From assembly GCF_014805625.2 (NCBI RefSeq), contig NW_023998414.1, positions 17,119,892 through 17,183,891 on the forward strand: 64,000 nt of DNA. Direction: 5' to 3'. Below the pieces are notes generated by a model. It was not told the origin of the DNA, did not search any database, and worked only from the letters and a program-made list of their open reading frames with translations. The DNA is from Glossina fuscipes. Taxonomy: Eukaryota > Arthropoda > Insecta > Diptera > Glossinidae. Position 1 is the stretch's first letter, and each line of letters opens with the position of its first letter. Shown here piece after piece: positions 1 to 10,639 of the stretch. The position numbers and the translations under genes were made by a program.

Positions 1-520
1 AACGCGTTGGCAAAATCATGCAGAAAGCACAACTAAAAGCAAAGTCGTCTGTACGTTCAAAAAAAAGACAGAACACGATGTAAAATTTACTTAAAGTTAA
101 ACAACACTGGGCCAGCGTGAAAATGGTTTTCATCGTCCAGCTACAAAATCAGCAATTAAATGCATATTAGTGCTTTTTTTCCTAAGAACTTAGATAAATT
201 GGTTAAGCGGTTTTTGTTAAGAATCGATTGCCTTCTTTTGATCACAAACTGTGGCATATTCAATTCAATGCGCGAACATTGACTAGGTAGACGCGATTCG
301 TAGTTGATTTGAAGGGTTCGGTAGGTAGGCTAGCGTTTCGAAAACCAACACAGTTTTTAATGTATTAATTTACTTAGTAATTTAATACAATAGATAGCTA
401 AAGAAATCATAATATTGTGATTATTTGTAATGACAAAAAGATTTTTCAAAAATATTAATTAATTCGTTTATGCAATTAATTCATTTCATTAGATATGAAT
501 GATAAAAACAAATAATAAAA
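1..520. other. AT-rich stretch, nothing recognised
   Basis: No gene, RNA or repeat family is recognised before the family-R end that starts near 525. The sequence is AT-rich and stops are frequent in all frames. Confidence 0.5.
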
Positions 521-524
521 TTAT

Positions 525-850
525 AGCGCCTAGTACAGCCATTCATATAACGACTTTTCAAAACGAGGCGTGGTACGTGGGAAGTGCTCGAAAACGTAGT
601 TTGATCCGAGCCGTTTTCGGCACCGTTCACCCGTGGGCCCAAACATGTCGGTGTACCAAATTTCATCAATATATCACAAAAATTGCGACATTTAGGTTGA
701 CCACAAGACGGACAGACAAGTTTCAATTGCTTGAGAGAATAATTCTGACTTGATTGGTATAATAATGGCTGGGTCTATCTCAAGTAACTCTGCGTATCGC
801 ATACATGCGCACAAAGTTTTCAGCTTCAAACGAATTCACAACGATATATA
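525..850 (+). repeat. Dispersed repeat R, 3'-type end, copy 1
   Basis: Clearly related to copies at 40290-40620 and 56010-56300. Shared landmarks in order are ACGACTTTTCAAA, GTGCTCGAAAA, a GACGGACAGAC block near 710, TGATTGGTATAAT, then TCTCAAGTAACTCT. In the other copies the order is the same and the end reads CATTCACA(A/C)AAACTTAACACACC. The GACGGACAGAC motif is the reverse complement of the GTCTGTCTGTCC motif in the 5'-type ends of this family, so the two ends look inverted relative to each other. The ORFs on both strands here (499-753 and 481-726) lie inside the repeat and are not genes. Similar ends are common in fly genomes; the element's class is not established here. Confidence 0.7.
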
Positions 851-862
851 TATATATATATA
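844..862. repeat. (AT)n microsatellite
   Basis: Short uninterrupted AT dinucleotide run just after the family-R copy. Confidence 0.9.
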
Positions 863-1980
863 GACATATGTACAGTAAAGGATGAAATTCTGCATACATT
901 AAAACAATTCTCAATTATTATGGAAGAACCGATTTAAGATCAAAAGAATTTTAAGTCAACAAGGAAGTTGAAGTGAACAACGACATGACTGTAGAAGGAA
1001 AACACATCAATTAAAAATTATATACGAAAGTCTGCATGCACTTTAACCATTACAACTATCTGTGGAAGTTGTCGAAAAGGAAAAAGTGAAAATACTGTTC
1101 ATCTTTACGCTCCTGCTGTTTCACGCATTATACGGTTAATAGTTCATATGTTGAATCCTAAAACATTTAATTTGAAATCGTTAAAGCATCTCGGGGGACA
1201 AACTCACATGGGAACGGAAAGAAGCCTCGAAATTGTTAAATTTAACTTATCGTACTTAAAGAAATATTTCAAAAATACGTATAAGTGTGCAAAACACAAG
1301 TCTTGAAGTTACACTGTACTGTAGAAAGTCATAAAAATTGGCTGAGACGTGGAGACGTGGATTGCCTATTCACCAAAAGTAGAAACTTAATGCTCGAAAA
1401 TATTATAAAAATGGCCGATAAATGTATTCACTTTAAAACTCCATATCGACAGATAGATCGATATAAATGAATGTGTTCGCTACGTCAATTTTCTTATATA
1501 AAACAAGGAAAATTTAGATTGAGAGAATGATACCTTACAACGTACGATGGTGCACGTTTCAATTGTCTCATATCGAAAAATTAAAAACAAACATCAATAG
1601 AACGCATTCGTGTGCAATTCTACGAATACTTAGGTATGAGTAAACACTTACTATACTTAGAATCAATCTCTCGAATACATTTTACATGTAAAAGCTGTCA
1701 GCGAAGGGGCGAGTGGTCGTCCTATGCGAAGGAGCTTATCCTATGACACCTTCATATGAACACATGAGATGCGAGGGTGTTATTGAGAGATGTTTGTATG
1801 CGAATATATCTCTCATATATTGCAGACACATACATGACCGAGCTATGGCGGCCATAATAAACCCGAACTAACGAACTAACGAGCTCACAATTTGAATATG
1901 GTAATAAACAAATTCACATCGAAGGGACATTCACTGAATCGGTACGGGAGCAGAATACAAAAAGCTGTATATACATATAC

Positions 1981-1985
<5 letters not shown>
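863..1985. other. No gene recognised
   Basis: About 1.1 kb of AT-rich sequence. The best open frame (1285-1470, about 61 codons) has no recognisable motif and no splice context that would support it. Confidence 0.5.

Positions 1986-1988
<3 letters not shown>

Positions 1989-2012
<24 letters not shown>
1989..2012. repeat. (AT)n microsatellite
   Basis: About 12 uninterrupted AT units. Confidence 0.95.
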
Positions 2013-2202
2013 GTACATAAATCTTCTACACATATCCTAACAGAATGCTTTTATGTGTCGCCAAGTTTGACTGCTTTTGCAATATGTGCATCTACTATAA
2101 ATATTTGAGCTGGCTTCGCAATAATTCATGGTGATGCTTGGTCCATGGAGTATCATGATGGCTGAACTCTTGTACATATTACATTCGACGTTGATGTTGT
2201 TT

Positions 2203-2252
<50 letters not shown>

Positions 2253-2270
2253 CTCGTCGTCGTCCTCGTT
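2203..2270. repeat. (TTG)n / (CAA)n trinucleotide tract
   Basis: About 16 TTG units (2203-2252), then a short TCG/TCC run to 2270. In translation it gives poly-Leu on the plus strand and poly-Asn on the minus strand, which is the only reason open frames of 92-110 codons exist here. CAA/TTG tracts are common in fly genomes. Confidence 0.95.
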
Positions 2271-2482
2271 GTTTGCAAAAAGGACACGATATTTAACATG
2301 TTGCCATAAAACCATTAATGCTAACGTCCCTTGTGTGTATGCCGCTCATTTATCCTCTTACCCACTCCCACACAGCCATATCACCTCCATTGAGCGAGTG
2401 TTTGGTTATATCAAAAGACCTAGTATATTACATATACATAGATACACAGCCATACACTGACATATCCAGATACGCAGAAACG

Positions 2483-2520
<38 letters not shown>
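2483..2520. repeat. (CA)n(TA)n compound microsatellite
   Basis: A short CA run (2483-2491) passes directly into about 14 TA units (to 2520). Confidence 0.95.
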
Positions 2521-2523
<3 letters not shown>

Positions 2524-2649
2524 TAAGTATATAAAAACAACGACAAAACCATCCATCCTGACTGTTTATCTCACTATCCGTCCGACTGGTTCACTGACTA
2601 TTTGCTATACGCTAAAGTGGTGTAACAACCATTCAATATTGACAAAGGT

Positions 2650-2677
2650 ATGTGTGTGTATGTGTCTCTGTGTGTCT

Positions 2678-2729
<52 letters not shown>
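2650..2729. repeat. (TG)n with TATG tail
   Basis: Imperfect TG dinucleotide tract of about 80 bases, purest at 2683-2717, ending in TATG repeats. Alternating purine-pyrimidine DNA of this kind can adopt the Z form; no function is implied. Confidence 0.95.
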
Positions 2730-3207
2730 TGGCATGTATGTACGTAGGAATGTATGACTTGGTTCTTGCCTCCATCTATTGTGGCAAATGTTGACGTCTC
2801 TTACATTGTTCTGTGTGTTATTGGTAAGCGAAACGATACTCTCCGTTCGTTCCTAGTATGCATACATCTACATAATTTTAATGCCAAGCCAATGTTTCTG
2901 TTGACAATGTTTTCCAGTAAACTCCTTCAACTCTCATCCCGTGTATGAAAGAAATCCAAATGAACGATTTTTGCATTCGGACGTATGGTTCACAATAGAG
3001 TCCAAAATATAAAATTGCTATACTCTATAGACCGTATACATATGCACACACATCGATATATTCGCTCTCCGCCCTCGCATAACTACTGTTTTGTAAGTGT
3101 ATGAAAAAGTATATCGATGTCGGGGGTGACCGGGGGTGTTTTTTCCTCTTTTTTTTTTTTTCATTTTATATTATGCTTCCTATTTAGACTTATTTTTTTT
3201 ATTTGTT

Positions 3208-3238
<31 letters not shown>

Positions 3239-3800
3239 GTTTTGTAAAATCACGTTGGGAAACAACGTATTCAAGTCACAGAGACTTTTCATCTGGAGGA
3301 CAGATATACACAGCCGCGTACACTTATATAAATATTTATTCGCACATGGCGAATGGCATCTCATGTCAATGTGTGTGCAACTGTACTTTCACAAATCTCT
3401 CACACTCTCTAATGACTTTCACATCTGGGGATGTTATACGAATGGACGCATTTATAAATATATCAGAAAACATGCAAAAGAATAATACAATATATTGGAA
3501 AGTATTCGCAAATACATACAAATGCAGGTACATTTATTATTCGAGTGCATATTTATATTTTTATGTATTGTATTATATATTTACGTACGTATAGGAACTG
3601 TGACAAGTCGCTCCTTTCTCTGAAAAATTTATTTGGCTGTACATTATTATATTGTGAATCGACTGCGTTTGTAAAGCTCTCCTAACTAGGATCCTTTGTA
3701 CTAAGTTTTTAGCAGTAATCAAACTAGAGTTTAGCAGGGTTCGGATTTATAAAACGAGCACTTTAACAGACTTTTTTTTTTGCATATCTTAACAATAGTT
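2730..3800. other. T-homopolymer-rich stretch without a gene
   Basis: Contains T runs at 3149-3161 and 3210-3238 and a partly repeated GGGGGTGACCGGGGGTG at 3122-3138. ORFs at 3117-3594 read mostly Phe from the T runs and then unstructured sequence, and are not supported. A further T run (3772-3780) and an A run (3807-3820) precede the mariner remnant. Confidence 0.6.
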
Positions 3801-3924
3801 TCCATTAAAAAAAAAAAAAACAATTCACCCTACATTCGATTTCTCCTGTAATGGTATAGACAGTAACCTGCTTGCATATGGGTGGGTGATATGAAAGGTC
3901 TCCGCGATTTTTTGATCTTCTTCT

Positions 3925-4253
3925 CAGCTTGTTTTTGTAGCCTGCTCTTTTCAAATGACCCCAAGCTATCATGTGGTTGATGTTAAGTGTCTTCGCTATT
4001 TCCTGATAGCTTGCGCGCTGCTCATGCTCCACCAATTGCAAAATTTCATCAACATTTTCAGTGACTGGACGACTAAAGCGCGTTGCGTCTATAACATCGA
4101 AATTCTCGGAAACGGAATCGAGCAAACTACTCTTGAGTCCTTCGCTCAGTCACACCATTCTGACCGCACATATCGCAAATTTTTCGACATATTTTACCTA
4201 ATTTTATAGTAGAATATCATTACATAGCGCATTCCTTCAGATATTTCGCCCAT
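3925..4253 (-). mobile_element. mariner transposase remnant, N-terminal part (copy 1)
   Basis: Degenerate start of a mariner (DD34D, Tc1/mariner superfamily) transposase, which in intact form cuts and pastes the element at TA sites. A plausible start ATG is at 4251-4253 (minus). MRYVMIFYYKI fits the usual N-terminal helix. It is followed, in shifted frames, by ICDMCGQNGVTERRTQE, a stop where family members have Trp, FARFRF, then FDVIDATRFSRPVTENVDEI and the second helix-turn-helix EIAKTLNINHMIAWGHLKRA ending in GYKNKL. The WVPHEL linker and the whole catalytic domain are absent; sequence after 3925 is unrelated. At least two frameshifts and one stop are present, so it is a dead, 3'-truncated copy. 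No terminal inverted repeats were found. Confidence 0.85.
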
Positions 4254-4259
4254 TTTCAA

Positions 4260-5405
4260 ATCAAAGCAAAGAATTAGAAAACTATCTTCACAAAAAATAT
4301 TAGCTGTACAAGTTCGTTTCTGACAATCAGCTAAGTGTTGCCCAATGTATAGGCATCAACACTATATAGTGGGGAAAAAACCGCGATGACCTATTATATG
4401 ATCCGTTATTTTCAGTTATTAGAGCGAAGATATTCCAAACTATAGCAGGATTCAACAAACGAGTCAATTCATTTGTAAAGCACACCAGCAGTAATTGGAT
4501 TAGTAGATCTCCTCCAGAAAATTGCAGCCGTAAACTGCTTGCGATAAAAGCTCAAGATCATTTTAAGAGAATCTCCCGTAAAAGCAAGACATCTGAACAT
4601 AGTTTATTTTGTAATCTTTATCAGTAGATCGGGATATATCCTGAGGAGACCTCAATTTTATATACTCCAAATTTAAGCTCAGCCGTCCGCCAATGCATTT
4701 ATTAGATGCAAGCAGCAGTCTGACGACGGCAAGAATTTCAAAGCTGCAGGGTAGATATCGCAAATTTGTTTGACTCAAATAAATATCGGGGTCTTTAAAA
4801 ATTGAGTAACTTTACATAAAGGCAACATCGCCAGAAGCAATAAGATATGACTATAGCAGGCTATCCTGGCTAATTAGCGGTAGGCAATTGCACTTGTAAG
4901 CCGTCGCTATAGAGAATGGAAACTTAGAACAAGATTTCAACCAATAAACCAGCTTTAAATGGGTTACTGACAGGCATGTAATATTTTATCTAAATCAATC
5001 GTCAGCATAATTACAATGAAAAAAATAAAAATAAAAATAAAAAAACAACGGTTAAAGAGTTAAACTCAAGCCTCTTTCAACAATGGACAGCAAATACTCT
5101 TGATGAAAGTCTATAAAGCGGCTTACGAAATATTTAGATTACATGCCACGTGAAGGCTTTGCACAAATTCAGAGCACATTCACAGGACCGACTGTCAGCC
5201 GACAGTCTCCAATGTGAATAAAAAACACCTCTATTGGCACGCACCAGGCATGTAAGTTTGAAACCGGAATTCACCCATAGGTGACCCTCGCTATTAATTA
5301 ATATTATTGACGCTATTTTCTCTTGTTAACATCTGGCAAAGATTTTCAATTCACGGCATAGGTATAGGTTTCATACAACGGAATAGTTTGTAACAGTGTT
5401 GTTGT
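4260..5405. other. No gene recognised
   Basis: Sequence between two oppositely oriented mariner remnants. It holds an A-rich imperfect (AAAAAT)n run at 5019-5047 and a short inverted repeat GACTGTC/GACAGTC near 5190. No open frame with recognisable content. Confidence 0.5.
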
Positions 5406-5409
5406 TTAT

Positions 5410-5985
5410 TGAGTTTTGGGCAAAAAGTGAAGAGCGTTCGCCGACAATATTACATTTTCCTCGAACGAGATAAAAGAAATTCGTTTGTATCGTGCCGTTA
5501 TTTTAAAGACCTCGGCGATAAAAAGTCATAGGTAAATCCAGACGCATCATCCACATCGACTGCAAAACTGAATCGGTTTGGCAAAAAAACTATTATCCAT
5601 GTTTGATGGGCGATCAGAAGAAGCGTTAATATCAAACCCCTCTAAAAACAATCAATCGATTTAAAGGGTTCGCTGTTCAAAAACCGACTAGTATGTGAAA
5701 AAAAAGTAACACAACAGCATCCATCCATATTGCAAGTCATTCTCACGAAATCTTGGAATCACTCGACTGGCAAGCGCTAACCCATGCAGCTTACTCACCG
5801 AATATTCCCAATTCGCATAGTTTGCATCTATCGTTCAACAACTTCCCAAGTATCGCTTTGTTTCGTACGAGGATATCGAAAGGCGACTGGCGAAATGGTT
5901 CGCGCCAAAACAAGAATATTCTTATACGCCATCCCGAAATAGTCGGACAGGACACTACGTATAGCTGGCGATAGGAAATACTGTG
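5410..5985 (+). mobile_element. mariner transposase remnant, catalytic/C-terminal part (copy 2)
   Basis: Decayed catalytic half of a mariner transposase. In order: a poorly preserved segment at 5420-5500; KS-stop-VNPDASSTSTAKLNRFGKKT at about 5525-5600, matching the S-T-A-x-x-N-R-x-G-K-K-T block after the first Asp; a damaged middle; ASHSHEILESLDWQAL at 5732-5780, matching the region after the second Asp; YSPNIPNSHSLHL at about 5795-5835, matching the YSPDLAPSDYHLF signature; then, after a frameshift near 5850, RFVSYEDIERRLAKWFAPK (5854-5910). The third catalytic Asp of DD34D is replaced (His at that position), and the second is not visible. Opposite in strand to copy 1 and not overlapping it, so the two are separate insertions or a rearranged pair. 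Confidence 0.85.
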
Positions 5986-5989
5986 AAAA

Positions 5990-6540
5990 AATATTGCCTA
6001 TCCTTGCCTTGTAAAGAACGCGCATTTTCCATATAGAAATTGCGGTCTACACCCAAGGTGCATATTTAGATTTCAGTCCGAAGTGAATTTAAAATTCCTC
6101 CTTACTTTTATATAATTGTGATGCAGGATTCATAAGGCGGTAACATCAAGGAAACGGCGAAGAACGTTAACGAGAAATTATATGGCTTAGTAAAGATAAG
6201 GGAATGTCAATGCAGCATGAGGATCGATATAATACAAGATGATTCCATTTTAAATCTTTGCGGATGATGTACACGCGTCCGCCTAAAATCTAGTATACTG
6301 CAAGTAAGACACAAGCAATGTAATCTATAATTAATTGTGATTTTTCTCTTTCTTTATTTTTTAATCTCTCGTAATTGTGGCAAACATCCTCAGCAACTTC
6401 TTATTATTGATTCAATAAACGACGAGTTACTCTGGGTATAATTGCGAAGATTGCAAATTTTTGCTTTTCCCTCATCGAATAACTCAATGAAAGATGTCCA
6501 CCATTTTAATAAACGTCAGCCACTCTTAAGCAAATCAATC
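5990..6540. other. No gene recognised
   Basis: AT-rich; no recognisable ORF or repeat. Confidence 0.5.
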
Positions 6541-6541
6541 T

Positions 6542-6577
<36 letters not shown>

Positions 6578-6620
6578 ATGGCAAACCCAAGTCCAAGTGA
6601 ATTGCTGTTGTTGTTGTTGT
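6541..6620. repeat. (TA)n and (TTG)n microsatellites
   Basis: About 18 TA units at 6541-6576, then a short TTG run at 6606-6620. Confidence 0.95.
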
Positions 6621-6870
6621 TCATGTATAATTAAAAAATTTCTATATCTAATACTTGAACAGTAAGTATTTCAACCCCCGACATACATGCGAGGATAATG
6701 CATAAATTGTATGACCACACCCTTACAAATGTAAAAACAATGACAGGCAATATTGCTTTTCATTTCTCTTACAAGCATGTGACATAGTAGAAAGAAGTGG
6801 CCAATGTAAGCAAGCAATAATAATCAGTGATTAGTGCACAAGGGATTTATTACGTATGTATATGTCACAC

Positions 6871-6934
6871 GTACACGCACACGCACACGCACACGCACAC
6901 GCACACACATGCATATATATATATATATATATAT
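6871..6934. repeat. (CACGCA)n minisatellite plus (AT)n
   Basis: About six hexamer units of CACGCA (6871-6909) abut an AT run (6912-6934). The minus-strand ORF across it reads alternating Val-Arg, an artefact of the hexamer. Confidence 0.95.
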
Positions 6935-8200
6935 ACATATGTAACGATTTGCAAAGATATATAATAATACACTTATACATGTCTTACCTCCTATATAGTT
7001 TCGATCTACGTCCAATTTGGTCGATTCTCTGAACGAAATCTCTTCGACATATATTTGTCCAATGCGTATTTCTATTTTTGTTTTCATAATTTTATGCATA
7101 AAAGAATTGCATGTTTTAAGCGAAATTTATCATCGGCAGCCGGTCTATATTGACGTTTGGCTTCTCGCAATCTAGGCACTTGATCATTTCCGGATGATCG
7201 CCTTCGGGAATTGATAAGCTCTCACCCTATTTTGGCATCGTATGGCGACCGCATGCAACACGTGGTACGAAATTTGTGTTCAAATGTTAATTTTTTCTTT
7301 TCTCTTAACTTTCTTATCAATTTTTCAAATTTATTCAAAAGCGCCATGTGATGCACAAGCAACAAAGGATATAAACATTATTCGAGCAAACTCCCAGTGT
7401 GTATCAAGTGTCCTTACCTCACACTTGTGAAAAAAGCAAAGCAACAAAAAAAAAAAGGTATATGCAGACAAAATGCGAATAAATTCAGGTACATAAACAT
7501 GTTCCTACATCTATTATATATAGTGTTAGTGTACGCATTTAGATACAATGTATTATGCTTAGTTATGTTTGTACGTTGTGTGTGTGTGTGTGTGTGTGTT
7601 ATATATGTGTTTATGCGTATGTACCCAATGCAATTTTATACCATTAAATGCCATCGAACAAGGAAAATTAAGATTTGACGCAAAAACTGACGGAATAATT
7701 TAATAGAAATAAAATAGCAAAAGCGAAACGAAAAGAAACAACTTTTGCGCTTTCTTCGTCTCTGTGTATATATAATATATTTTTTTTTCCATTTTACTTT
7801 AAATTTATGCGAGAGTAAAGAAAGAGCTTTAATTTATTTATATATATATTTTTTTTTTATTTTTATTTTCATGCTTCTTCTGCAAATTTCTTCTCAAGTT
7901 TTTTTTTATTTTTTTCTTGTTTAACGAATATTTCTATTCTTCGATAATTACGTTGTCGCATAAAGTTGTGTTGGGAAAACACCGGAATTTGTTCTTTCAA
8001 TCCGCTTCTGTTTAATTTTCCTTTCGTTCGTCCTTGTGTTTTAATAAAATATACGTGTTTTTGTCTATGTGTGCGTCTGCATGCTGTCTGCCTGTAATCA
8101 TTACGTAATGAGTAACTAATTGGCCCGACTATGGGGACGCAATACCCACTTTTTAAGCCAGACGTGGATAAATTATTCACTCATAAAAATGAAACAATCT
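6935..8200. other. No gene; GT tract and T runs
   Basis: Holds a (GT)n run at 7576-7599 and T runs at 7780-7788 and 7851-7858. Open frames at 7242-7430, 7397-7678 and 7869-8180 show no recognisable domain; their composition follows local base bias. Confidence 0.5.
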
Positions 8201-8202
8201 AA

Positions 8203-8740
8203 TAGAAAAAAAAAAAAAATAAAAAAAAAATAAAGCGAGAAAAAAGAGAAGAAAAAAAAAAAAATAAAAAATAAGCACGAGGGTAACATAATGATTACGT
8301 TTCAAGGTCACTTCGAATTGGGAGGAAAAAATTGTAAAAAGAAAAACAAACTTTTCTATGTCGAAACAAGAGAAAAAAGCACAATATTTTTTAACATTTT
8401 TACTTCATTAAATTGTGTTGAATTGCTTTAGCACGGAGGAAGAATGACGCAAAAAAAAAAAAAGGAAGAAATTGTTAAAGACTCGGAAGCAACAGGTTGA
8501 CGGCATAACTTGGCAACTTGGAGATGAATACAATATTTTATGTTTTCCTTTCCTTTATTCTTTATTCTGTTGTTGTTCACTACTCTTTTCATTAGTACAC
8601 TACATAAATAAATAAGAAGACAGAAAATCGTATAAACAATGGACTGAATAGTTGCGATGCAATAAAAGTGTTGATGTTTCCTTCTTTTTTTATTTATTTT
8701 TTTTTTTATTTATTTTTTTTTTATTTTCCTCTTTTCTTCT
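8203..8740. repeat. A-rich and T-rich homopolymer zone
   Basis: Imperfect poly-A with single T or G interruptions (8203-8272), poly-A at 8451-8463, and an imperfect (TTTAT)n T-rich run (8683-8735). Nothing coding is supported in this stretch. Confidence 0.85.
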
Positions 8741-8939
8741 TTACACCCATTGTGATGAACAGGCCATGTTCATGGGAACACGATGTTATTTTAAATTGCA
8801 AAATTTTTTTCCTTCAATTTGTAACTTTACTTAGGTGTAACATGGAGCAATAACGCGCAAAAAGGACTTTTGCTAAACACATTACGCAAATATAGCTATC
8901 TAACACTAAACGGTTACCTACAGTTTAGAAAAAATACTA

Positions 8940-9170
8940 GGTTATGCCTATCATTGGAGGATGAAGGGTATATTCATTTTGTGAAAAACATTTCTATCCA
9001 TCTGTGCACCTGCGTAACATCTGTTGTGAACATTCTGTTGCCCGCAAAAAGCAAGCGGGTTAAACCGAAGGTCGAAGGATACGCCTACAGCACTAGGTAA
9101 AGTGAAACGTCTCTGTTTTTTTAAAAGGAATAAAAAATTGATTTTTTGCTTACTACTCATAAATTACACC
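8940..9170 (+). repeat. Dispersed repeat R, 5'-type end (internally deleted)
   Basis: Related to 45920-46275. Shared segments: GGGTATATTCATTTTGTGAA (copy at 45950: GGTATATTCATTTAGTGAAA), then ATCTGTGCACCTGCGTAACATC and GTTGTGAACATTCTG, where the other copy has GTTGTGCAACGTCTGTTGTAA. The segment that usually carries the CCCAGAAGG and TATATA-CTTGATC motifs is missing, so this copy has an internal deletion. ORFs 8870-9100 (+) and 8951-9160 (-) are within it. Confidence 0.65.
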
Positions 9171-9254
9171 AGATTTTATCAACAGAAATTTGAACGTATG
9201 TGCTGCGCGCGATACTATGGTACCTGTAAGAGATGAGAAAAAATGACCACGCTT

Positions 9255-9660
9255 AGCCAAGATTGTATGTAGTGTGTATCATAATTTCATTTTTTTGAGA
9301 ACCTACATAGAAGGAGGTTTCAAAAACTCCGTAAAATATATAAAAATCTTGGCCAATTTCAAATTTGAAATGCTGCTAAGCACGTCCTTCCGTTTATCTG
9401 TCCATTTCTCCGCTTGCGGGAACGTGTGTGTGGTAAGCGATCTCCTTTCCGCAAAAATGAGGATATCGTTTGCAAACTTGCGAAGGAACTTGAAAAAGAC
9501 CCGAACTTTTCAAAGAAGACGACTACAACGCTCGCACACGCCCTTATAACGAGAACTGTAAACACTTTTGCTTTCCGCTTATTTTGCTTATTACTCATAA
9601 AGGACAACACATATACCTTATGAACGGTCACATTTATTCAGAAAATAGAAAAAATTGACC
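9255..9660 (+). repeat. Dispersed repeat R, 5'-type end
   Basis: Second copy in the same orientation about 100 bases after the previous one. AGAAGGAGGTTTCAAAAACT, then TAAAATATATAAAAATCTTGG, then CCTTCCGTTTATCTGTCCAT follow the usual order of this family (AGAAGG block, TATATA-CTTG block, TCTGTCC block). Both this and the 8.9-kb copy end with a TGCTTA(C/T)TACTCATAAA segment. The three overlapping ORFs (9274-9549, 9359-9631, 9414-9623) are inside the repeat. Confidence 0.6.
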
Positions 9661-10618
9661 ACACCCACCCACCAATATCATAGAATAAGAGAGGGAAACT
9701 TTAGTTCTTCTTCAGTTTCTTTTCGGATCAGGATGACGCATATAAACGATGCAGTCACATCCGAATATACACGTTTCTAATGCCTTCCGGTACCAAATGA
9801 TATTCAAATGGATTGTGTCGAAATTTCACGACATTTCGACTATTAGTTTACATTTTTCTTTTTTGCAGTAGCGCTACTTTTATTTTGTTTAAAAGAAGAG
9901 AAAGTCAGATCGGACTGCCATGAACATATATATGCCATCCTATGATATTATTGAGCGATGTATTTTATATGCATTCCTATGCATGTAAACAATAGGTTTG
10001 CCAATAAATTCCGTTAATTGAAATTGATGGCTTCATGAAACGTACATGACGTGTCCAATTTTTCCGAAATAAATATCAATTGCTTACAAGCTGTCGTTCA
10101 GTGCATAGCAACGTATGAAGGGATGATGTCATTTACGGCACTGCATGCTATTCTGTATTAAACTGAAGAAAGTCAGCTGAAGCTACGAAAATAATTAAGG
10201 TGGCTTGTATTGAGAATGTATCAGTCAAGTATCCATACAGTCGGGAAATGGTTTGCGCTGGAGGCTGCTCTCAGAGCTTAGCAGAGTAACAGCTTTGTAA
10301 AGTCGAAGATGTGCGAAAATGGATTGGTGACTGTTAGTACCGTGAGGGCAAGAGCAAGCTAAAAGGGCAAAGACCATAGATAAGTATAATGTCTATTTTG
10401 ACTTTTACTCTTTGCAATGAATGTGTTTTCAATAAAGTTGACCTTTATCGAAAAGTTAACGGAATTCATTAGCACACCTATTACATACCTATATATGTAT
10501 ATATACAACTACACGTATATTTCTCTTAAGCCTTGCATATTTACTGGATTCGATTTCGAGTAGTGGTAGATAAATTGAACCACTATATATATATGTCATA
10601 GAGATTCCGTGCATTTGG
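9661..10618. other. No gene recognised
   Basis: AT-rich; a short stretch at 10336-10353 resembles a conserved 28S rRNA segment but the flanks do not (see rejected items). Confidence 0.5.
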
Positions 10619-10619
10619 A

Positions 10620-10635
10620 TTTTTTTTTTTTTTTT
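10620..10635. repeat. poly-T tract
   Basis: Uninterrupted run of about 16 T. Confidence 0.9.
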
Positions 10636-10639
10636 AATT

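Noticed and set aside
2037..2521. Overlapping ORFs of 67-110 codons on both strands
   Set aside because: They exist only because of the TTG/CAA and TA tracts (poly-Leu, poly-Asn, Tyr-Ile repeats).
3117..3594. Phe-rich ORFs that could suggest a membrane protein
   Set aside because: The hydrophobic part is translated poly-T; downstream sequence has no domain.
6824..7099. Minus-strand 91-codon ORF with Arg-Val repeats
   Set aside because: The repeat is the translated CACGCA minisatellite and the adjoining TA run.
10336..10353. TTAGTACCGTGAGGGCAAG-like match to a conserved 28S rRNA segment
   Set aside because: Only about 18 bases fit. Flanks on both sides do not follow 28S rRNA, so it is most likely chance.
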